Shown: piece by piece, positions 8,289 to 12,238 of the stretch | How the letters are laid out: each line of letters begins with the position of its first letter | Position numbering within the stretch: position 1 is the first letter of the stretch | NCBI GenBank assembly: GCA_044339595.1 | Contig: JBIIVF010000072.1 | Span: forward strand, 1-12,238 | Length of the DNA stretch: 12,238 bases | Direction of reading: 5' to 3' | DNA from: CAZTGZ01 sp044339595 | GTDB lineage: Bacteria; Bacteroidota; Bacteroidia; NS11-12g; UBA9320 | Made by a program: the position numbers and the translations under genes | The notes under the pieces: generated by a model | The model's database searches: none | What the model saw: the letters and a program-made list of their open reading frames with translations, nothing else | Told to the model about the DNA's origin: nothing

Positions 8289-9401
8289 TCAGAACTTGTT
8301 CATCACTTCGATGACCTTTAATATTTGTTCTTCAGAGTGAATGGTGCTGATGGGTAAACTCAATTCAGTATTGTGAATTTGGCGCGATATCTTAAAATCA
8401 TCCTCCGGAATAACCCAGCCTTTGGCTTTGTAAAAATCTTGAATCGACTTTTGATCACAGGGTGCAATGGGGTAGTGGATGTCGGCGCGGATATCGTTTT
8501 CGAGCAGATAAGCTTTCAGTTGGTCTCTTTCGGGATGACGCACATTGTAGATATGATACACATGTCTGTATCCTTCCGGTTCGATGGGTTTGATGAACTT
8601 GTTTCCATCGAGATGTGCATGGTAGAGCGCTGCCAGTTTGCGTTTATGTTCGCTGATGGCCTCGAGGTGACGGAGTTTTACGGATAAGAATACCGCCTGC
8701 ATTTCATCGAGTCTCGAATTATCTCCGATGTATTCGTTTTTGTATTTTACATGACTTCCGTAATTCCGGTAGGCTTTTACTTTTTCATACAGAGCATCTT
8801 CTTGTATCGACATACCGCCGGCATCACCCAATGCACCCAAATTTTTGGTAGGATAGAAACTAAATGCCCCGAACGTTCCGAAGGTTCCGGTTTGTTGTCC
8901 GTTGAAGGTTGCCCCGTGACTTTGAGCGCAATCTTCTATCAAATAAAGTTGATGTTTTTGGCAAATGCGGTTGATTTCATCCATTTGACAAGGCAAGCCG
9001 TACAAATGCACAATCATCATGGCTCGCACATTGGCATCGATCTTCTCCTCTATTTTACTTGCATCAATGTTGCAGGTATTGGGATCCGCTTCCACAAAAA
9101 CAGGTTTGTGCCCGGTGTTTAAAATCGCATTGATAGTAGCGATATACGTATTGCTCGGTACGATGACCCCGGAGCCGGGAGGCAAATCCAATACTTTCAG
9201 CGCAATTTCCAGCGCATCAAGTCCGGATGCCAAACCGAGGAAATATTTTGATTTTAAATAATCGGCAAATTGATTTTCAAAGGCTTTCACCCTTTCACCC
9301 AGAATGAACCATCCCGATTCAAGCAGGGCATCAAATTCTCTTTTATAGGCTTCTGAATAAGGTTGATTCAGCAGTCGTAGATTTTCGTATTCTATGGTCA
9401 T
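8289..9401 (-). CDS. DegT/DnrJ/EryC1/StrS PLP-dependent sugar aminotransferase, FdtB-like
   Basis: This 370-residue fold type I PLP enzyme should add an amino group at C3 of a dTDP-3-keto-6-deoxyhexose. Visible features are GLASGLDAL (56-64) in the phosphate-binding region, VPSNTYIA (81-88), IEDCAQSHGA (155-164) with Asp157 contacting the PLP ring nitrogen and Gln160, and SFYPTKNLGALGDAGG (181-196) with Lys186 as the PLP lysine. NYGS (213-216) and NSRLDEMQA (228-236) follow, the latter typical of the second active-site segment. Length fits the family. Its start overlaps the stop of the FdtA-like ketoisomerase gene (ATGA), and this pairing is the main reason to prefer an FdtB or QdtB role over other members such as ArnB or PseC types. 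The exact sugar (Fuc3N or Qui3N) is open. Confidence 0.9.
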   Translation of the reverse strand: MTIEYENLRLLNQPYSEAYKREFDALLESGWFILGERVKAFENQFADYLKSKYFLGLASGLDALEIALKVLDLPPGSGVIVPSNTYIATINAILNTGHKPVFVEADPNTCNIDASKIEEKIDANVRAMMIVHLYGLPCQMDEINRICQKHQLYLIEDCAQSHGATFNGQQTGTFGTFGAFSFYPTKNLGALGDAGGMSIQEDALYEKVKAYRNYGSHVKYKNEYIGDNSRLDEMQAVFLSVKLRHLEAISEHKRKLAALYHAHLDGNKFIKPIEPEGYRHVYHIYNVRHPERDQLKAYLLENDIRADIHYPIAPCDQKSIQDFYKAKGWVIPEDDFKISRQIHNTELSLPISTIHSEEQILKVIEVMNKF

Positions 9402-9763
9402 GAATAGGGTGTATCAATGTAATCGTTGATGTCGTAAGGGGTAGATGACAATACCAATAAAACGGCATCATGAGAGAAATCTTTCATGATGTGCCAATCT
9501 TCCGGTTGCAATAACAGGCATTTGTCCGGACTATCGAGCAAAAATTCTTCTTCTTTTTGACCGTTGTGGTTATAAATAAGGCAAGAACCGCTTACACAAA
9601 CGAGGGCCTGAATGGATTTCTTGTGGCGATGTCCACCGCGCGGATAACCCGGCACGCCATGTATGAAATAAACGCGTTTGATGTCGAAAGGTACCACCCC
9701 TTCGAGCACATGCAGCGAACCGCGATGATCTGAAAATGCCGGAACCGAAATGATATGGGCCAT
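9398..9763 (-). CDS. WxcM-like cupin, probable dTDP-4-oxo-6-deoxyhexose 3,4-ketoisomerase (FdtA/QdtA type)
   Basis: This 121-residue single-domain cupin matches the sugar 3,4-ketoisomerases. It begins with DHRGSLHVLEG (12-22) and has PRGGHRHKK at 41-49 with the paired His45 and His47, then ALVCVSGS (53-60), QPEDWHIMKDFS (86-97) and a C-terminal VLLVLSSTPYDINDYI (101-116). It should move the keto group from C4 to C3 of a dTDP-4-keto-6-deoxyglucose, supplying the substrate for the aminotransferase encoded next. FdtA gives the galacto product and QdtA the gluco product, and sequence inspection does not separate them. ATG 9763 is chosen because the frame extends upstream only to a TTG at 9823 and the added 20 residues do not look like the family. 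No clear Shine-Dalgarno sequence is visible. It is the first gene of the tightly packed six-gene operon. Confidence 0.88.
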   Translation of the reverse strand: MAHIISVPAFSDHRGSLHVLEGVVPFDIKRVYFIHGVPGYPRGGHRHKKSIQALVCVSGSCLIYNHNGQKEEEFLLDSPDKCLLLQPEDWHIMKDFSHDAVLLVLSSTPYDINDYIDTPYS

Positions 9764-9823
9764 GCAACAAAAATAAGGGCATTGAAAGTGATTTCCGAAT
9801 GCTGTTTTGGATAAAAATGACAA

Positions 9824-9888
9824 CCCTTCAAGGGACTGACACCCTTCAAGGGTTCTTATCCCTTCAAGGGAGTGGCACCCTTGAAGGG
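9824..9888. repeat. Four 11-bp palindromes at exact 18-bp period in the predicted fdtA leader
   Basis: Copies start at 9824, 9842, 9860 and 9878. Three read CCCTTCAAGGG and the last reads CCCTTGAAGGG on the plus strand, with 7-bp spacers that differ from each other. Each copy is a 5+1+5 palindrome. Because the last copy is the exact reverse complement of the others, it forms a perfect inverted repeat with each: 11 bp with the neighbour at 9860, 13 bp with the copy at 9842 (flanking A and T also pair), and 12 bp with the copy at 9824. On the fdtA transcript the inverted copy comes first. The array could be a set of regulator binding sites, an RNA leader structure, or an expanded intergenic repeat. 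Confidence 0.85.
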
Positions 9889-9934
9889 TGGAGGATTATA
9901 AAATTATAAAAACGATTGTAAAATTAAAAAAAGT

Positions 9935-9966
9935 CAAAAGTAAAGCGCCTTTTTACCCATTTCAAA
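9935..9966 (-). promoter_or_regulatory. Predicted Bacteroidota-type promoter of the fdtA-to-ricT operon
   Basis: On the minus strand TTTG (plus positions 9966-9963) is followed after 20 bases by TACTTTTG (9942-9935). This fits the Bacteroidota primary sigma consensus TTTG and TAnnTTTG in sequence and spacing. Transcription would start near 9928-9931, giving a leader of about 165 nt that contains the whole palindrome array. A second CAAA/TTTG block 22 bp further upstream (9985-9988) is part of a direct repeat and might be an alternative box or a binding site. Assigned from sequence only. Confidence 0.6.
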
Positions 9967-10064
9967 ATCGAACTAACGCCATTTCAAATGTTTAGGATTC
10001 TTGGAAGTGAAGATATTCTGATTTGATCAACGTCAAAGGCATGCTTTTACCTAGCACCTTTTGC

Positions 10065-11030
10065 CTAAAACCTCCCCAACACCCACTCCCCCCAATTCCG
10101 CTTCACATTCGCCACATGCCCTTTTAACCATTTATCCCTAAAATATTGTTTGCCACTTTGGGTTCCCATGCCATCTGCGTGAAGCGTTTTTTGCTGTTGA
10201 ATCAGCACTTCACAATACGGCTCATAAAAGTGACGACGAATTACAGGCTTTAACGTGTAGGATCGCGGAGCATAGATAAATTTTCCATTGGCATAATATT
10301 TCACCCCGTGAAAGTGAAAAAAGACCGCAGGGAAAATTGCCCCCGATTTGATATTCAGCATGGTTTTCTTCACCGGATCTTTTAATCTAAACTGTTGAAT
10401 ATTCCATGGAGCCAAAGCCCCTGCATGCTCCAGTTCATGCACCCCTTCAAACATTTCCGGCCAAACATCGAGATATTTCTGATCCCCAAATTTTCCTTCT
10501 TCATGACGGTTATAACACCATTCCAAACAGCGATCGCGCCACCAATTCAGCACTTTTAAGCCCTTTTCTGTCTTTCTGAAAAACATGAATTGCACGCAAT
10601 ATTTTCCGGATAAGGCACTTTGATCGTAACGCGGTGTGTAATTGTGTGAAGTGATCATAACAGCTTCATTTTCTGTCATTTCATCCAGCAAAATCTGGGG
10701 ATTGTGATAGAAATAAAGATCGGCATCTACATAAGTGCAGGATGTTTCGTCCGTATTGTTCAATACCCACAACACGGTAGAGGGAGTGGAGGTCCAGCAG
10801 TATTCGGCAAAGGATCTTGTGGGTTTCACTTTCAACAGGGCGTCATCCTCAAACATCTCGAGCGAAACAGCCACCAAATCAGGTTGATTCATCTGCCGGA
10901 TGTGCGCATAGGTAAAATCATCAAAGGCAAATACATAGAGTTTAAACTCCGGACAAGTTTCTTTCAGACTTTGGTAAAGCGCCAGTCCGCGGGTTAGATA
11001 GTATTGATTAAAGAGGGTACAGAAAACCAC
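10065..11030 (-). CDS. DXD-containing glycosyltransferase (nucleotide-diphospho-sugar transferase fold, GT8-like)
   Basis: This 321-residue protein has a GT-A layout: the N-terminal strand VFCTLFNQYYLTRGLALYQSL (2-22), a YVDADLYFY segment (100-108) with the DXD metal-binding pair Asp102 and Asp104, an acceptor-side stretch with NWWRDRCLEWC (162-172), FGDQKYLD (181-188), LAPWN (206-210) and FHFHG (237-241). These are the marks of cytoplasmic glycosyltransferases often found in O-antigen or capsule loci. Donor and acceptor are unknown. The start is a GTG at 11030, two bases after the stop of the methyltransferase gene. No ATG is in frame until residue 46, and the family N-terminus fits the GTG start. 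It is the last gene before the 301-base gap, and probably shares a transcript with the methyltransferase. Confidence 0.82.
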   Translation of the reverse strand: MVFCTLFNQYYLTRGLALYQSLKETCPEFKLYVFAFDDFTYAHIRQMNQPDLVAVSLEMFEDDALLKVKPTRSFAEYCWTSTPSTVLWVLNNTDETSCTYVDADLYFYHNPQILLDEMTENEAVMITSHNYTPRYDQSALSGKYCVQFMFFRKTEKGLKVLNWWRDRCLEWCYNRHEEGKFGDQKYLDVWPEMFEGVHELEHAGALAPWNIQQFRLKDPVKKTMLNIKSGAIFPAVFFHFHGVKYYANGKFIYAPRSYTLKPVIRRHFYEPYCEVLIQQQKTLHADGMGTQSGKQYFRDKWLKGHVANVKRNWGEWVLGRF

Positions 11031-11032
11031 GA

Positions 11033-11761
11033 TTATAACTTTTGAGCGCGGATTACATTATCGAGATACAAATCGTCATTCTTTGCCGGAATCAAGGCAA
11101 TCAAGCTGCCGAGGATATTCACCGGGGCTATGAAAATCAGCGTTACCAGCAATCTTTGGTACTTGTTGCTGCCCCCCAGTTTTTTAAACAAGAACATATT
11201 GAGCAACTGCAGTACCGCACGGATATCATTCATGCATTTGTGATGCGAAACAATCTTAAACCCGTTTTTTTCGAGTAGAAATTGCAAGGCAAAAGACGAA
11301 TAACGGGCATAGTCGTACGGCTGTTCATGTTCGTCCCATGCGAAAGGAACAGAAAGCAACAATTGACCATCTTTTTTCAGGACTTGCGTGATTTCCAGGA
11401 GAAATTCTTCCGGATTAAACACATGTTCGAACACCTGATTGCACAGCACCGCATCGAAAGATCCGGGTTCAAATGGGAACTTCTTGCCGTCATAAAACAC
11501 ATCGATGTCTTCATCTTCGTGCGTGTGCCCTGATTGTTCGATATCCATTCCAACATAAGATTTTACCTGAAATAAATGGCGGTAGGGCTTACGACCGCAC
11601 CCCACATCCAGCAAATCGCCGGTTAAATGCGGAGCCTCAGCGCGCATCGCCTTGAACAAACCCTTTCTGGCAAAATAAAAAGGATTGTAAATCAGGGCCG
11701 TGATGCCTGGATTGAAATCATTTTTCTTTTTGAAAGCTTTAAGCCGGGCGATCAGTGACAT
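11033..11761 (-). CDS. Class I SAM-dependent methyltransferase (Methyltransf_11 type)
   Basis: This 242-residue protein has a Rossmann methyltransferase domain. Motif I is LLDVGCGRKPY at 50-60, an acidic residue after the second strand is in GMDIE (71-75), FDAVLCNQVFEH (102-113) is the motif IV region, and LLSVPFAWDEHEQPYDYARY (135-154) is typical of members found in surface polysaccharide loci. A hydrophobic stretch at about 204-224 suggests membrane association. It probably methylates a sugar or lipid intermediate, but the acceptor cannot be read from sequence. A promoter-like sequence lies directly upstream, and the downstream glycosyltransferase gene begins two bases after its stop. Confidence 0.85.
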   Translation of the reverse strand: MSLIARLKAFKKKNDFNPGITALIYNPFYFARKGLFKAMRAEAPHLTGDLLDVGCGRKPYRHLFQVKSYVGMDIEQSGHTHEDEDIDVFYDGKKFPFEPGSFDAVLCNQVFEHVFNPEEFLLEITQVLKKDGQLLLSVPFAWDEHEQPYDYARYSSFALQFLLEKNGFKIVSHHKCMNDIRAVLQLLNMFLFKKLGGSNKYQRLLVTLIFIAPVNILGSLIALIPAKNDDLYLDNVIRAQKL

Positions 11762-11768
11762 AACAGGG

Positions 11769-11799
11769 CAAAGTTAGTGTATTCAGGCAGACTGCCCAA
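11769..11799 (-). promoter_or_regulatory. Predicted Bacteroidota-type promoter upstream of the methyltransferase gene
   Basis: On the minus strand TTG (plus positions 11799-11797) lies 20 bases before TAACTTTG (11776-11769), a good match to the TTTG and TAnnTTTG consensus. Only 7 bases separate the last G from the ATG at 11761, so a transcript from here would have almost no leader. It occupies nearly the whole 38-base gap after the stop codon of the TIGR04325-type gene. Confidence 0.5.
11786..11796. repeat. 11-bp palindrome inside the promoter spacer
   Basis: The sequence GGCAGACTGCC is a 5+1+5 palindrome that sits exactly between the -33-like and -7-like elements of the predicted methyltransferase promoter. 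That position suits an operator; it could also be a weak stem left from termination of the upstream gene, but no T run follows on the minus strand. Confidence 0.45.
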
Positions 11800-12238
11800 T
11801 CAAGTTGTTTGGGATTTCCTGCGGAGCAGCATGCCATCATAGGAGCAACGAATGTTAACGGTTTCCTGATCGAAAGTTTCAAAAACCACTTCGTAATCCC
11901 TGGTCAGGAAATCGAGCATTTTGTTTTTGTTGAAGAAATGGGCGGGATAGGAAGAATCTACAATGCTCTTAGGAACTTTTTGAACACAGATCCGATCTTT
12001 TCCTTCGATAAACGGATTGCGGTCAATCAGGATATAAGCAGGTTTCAACCTGAGCGTTTCTTCCAGAATTTCATAAGGATGTTCGAGGTAAGGCAACACA
12101 CATCGGAACATCACTAAGTCGATATTGCGATTTGAAAAAGCATCCGAGAGCGAGTCATCAAAAAACAGCCGATCGTCATGTATTTGCTTCTTGCCTGCTT
12201 CTGTAAAGGTGGTTTGTTCCACAATGCGCCATTCAAGC
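11800..12238 (-). CDS. TIGR04325-family putative methyltransferase (N-terminal part outside window)
   Basis: The frame is open through the right edge, so the gene's start lies beyond base 12238 and the GTG at 12222 is an internal Val. The 145 visible residues match the C-terminal half of the TIGR04325 (LIC12133) family: LEWRIVEQ at the edge, a D-x-L-F-F segment, LVMFRCVLPYLEHPYEIL, AYILIDRNPF, VQKVP, and YPAHFF. Members are predicted SAM-dependent methyltransferases found in O-antigen and capsule loci; the acceptor is unknown. The SAM-binding part is not in view. It is followed after 38 bases by a second, unrelated methyltransferase gene on the same strand. Confidence 0.82.
   Translation of the reverse strand, partial: LEWRIVEQTTFTEAGKKQIHDDRLFFDDSLSDAFSNRNIDLVMFRCVLPYLEHPYEILEETLRLKPAYILIDRNPFIEGKDRICVQKVPKSIVDSSYPAHFFNKNKMLDFLTRDYEVVFETFDQETVNIRCSYDGMLLRRKSQTT

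Larger units (their letters stand above)
9764..10064. other. Intergenic region between the DXD glycosyltransferase gene and the fdtA-like gene
   Basis: This 301-base stretch has no convincing gene on either strand. Reading along the minus strand, it holds an unremarkable stretch after the glycosyltransferase stop, two copies of the 10-bp direct repeat CCATTTCAAA (plus-strand positions 9957-9966 and 9979-9988, 22 bp apart), a promoter-like sequence at 9935-9966, a very AT-rich segment at about 9894-9934, the four-copy palindrome array at 9824-9888, and about 60 bases up to the fdtA-like start. I see no strong terminator for the upstream genes. Confidence 0.8.

Noticed and set aside
6560..9122. 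Plus-strand open frames of 104-136 codons opposite yfhO and the aminotransferase gene
   Set aside because: They mirror the coding strand of well-supported genes and have no recognisable protein features.
9768..9775. TATTTTTG (minus strand) as a -7 element for the fdtA-like gene
   Set aside because: It ends 4 bases before the ATG and has no TTG at the expected distance upstream, unlike the better match at 9935-9966.
9398..9823. Longer ketoisomerase frame starting at TTG 9823
   Set aside because: The extra 20 residues do not resemble the family N-terminus, the start is TTG, and it begins beside the palindrome array. ATG 9763 opens directly into the conserved cupin sequence.
9824..9888. CRISPR array
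   Set aside because: Repeats are 11 bp and spacers 7 bp, far below CRISPR dimensions, one copy is inverted, and no cas gene is nearby.
9824..9888. Simple rho-independent terminator for the upstream glycosyltransferase gene
   Set aside because: The array lies downstream of a good promoter on the same strand, has four copies rather than one stem, and the nearest T run on the minus strand (about 9812-9816) is short and offset by several bases.

Overview
The window comes from a Bacteroidota chromosome. The evidence is a tandem SprB-repeat surface protein ending in a type A type IX secretion (T9SS) sorting domain, a Bacteroidota-style RicT/PSP1 protein with a Cys-rich head, and promoter-like sequences of the TTG-N20-TAnnTTTG type used by the Bacteroidota primary sigma factor. 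The genus cannot be fixed; a gliding or adhesive environmental lineage (Saprospirales, Chitinophagales or Flavobacteriales type) is plausible.

Layout. Bases 1-2226 (+) hold the 3' end of a long adhesin gene made of about 75-76-residue repeats, closed by a clear intrinsic terminator. A small DUF1653 gene (+) follows and meets the minus-strand genes tail to tail, 3 bases apart. All genes from 2524 to the right edge are on the minus strand. In transcription order (right to left) they are: a TIGR04325-type methyltransferase cut by the window edge, a class I SAM methyltransferase, and a DXD glycosyltransferase; then a 301-base intergenic region with a promoter and an unusual four-copy palindrome array; then fdtA-like ketoisomerase, fdtB-like aminotransferase, YfhO-family membrane protein, GT2 glycosyltransferase, holB (DNA polymerase III delta prime) and ricT.

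How the genes work together. The right half belongs to a cell-surface polysaccharide locus. The FdtA/FdtB pair should turn a dTDP-4-keto-6-deoxyhexose into a dTDP-3-amino-3,6-dideoxyhexose. The glycosyltransferases and methyltransferases would build and decorate the glycan, and YfhO may act on the periplasmic side of the membrane. The six genes fdtA to ricT are packed with overlaps of 4, 1 and 4 bases and gaps of 34 and 3 bases, so a replication gene and an RNA-metabolism gene appear to be carried on the same transcript as sugar genes.

No defence system, mobile element, CRISPR array, rRNA or tRNA was found. The most unusual non-coding signal is the array at 9824-9888: four 11-bp palindromes at an exact 18-bp period, one of them inverted. 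It lies inside the predicted leader of the fdtA operon, where the first copy could pair with any one of the other three.
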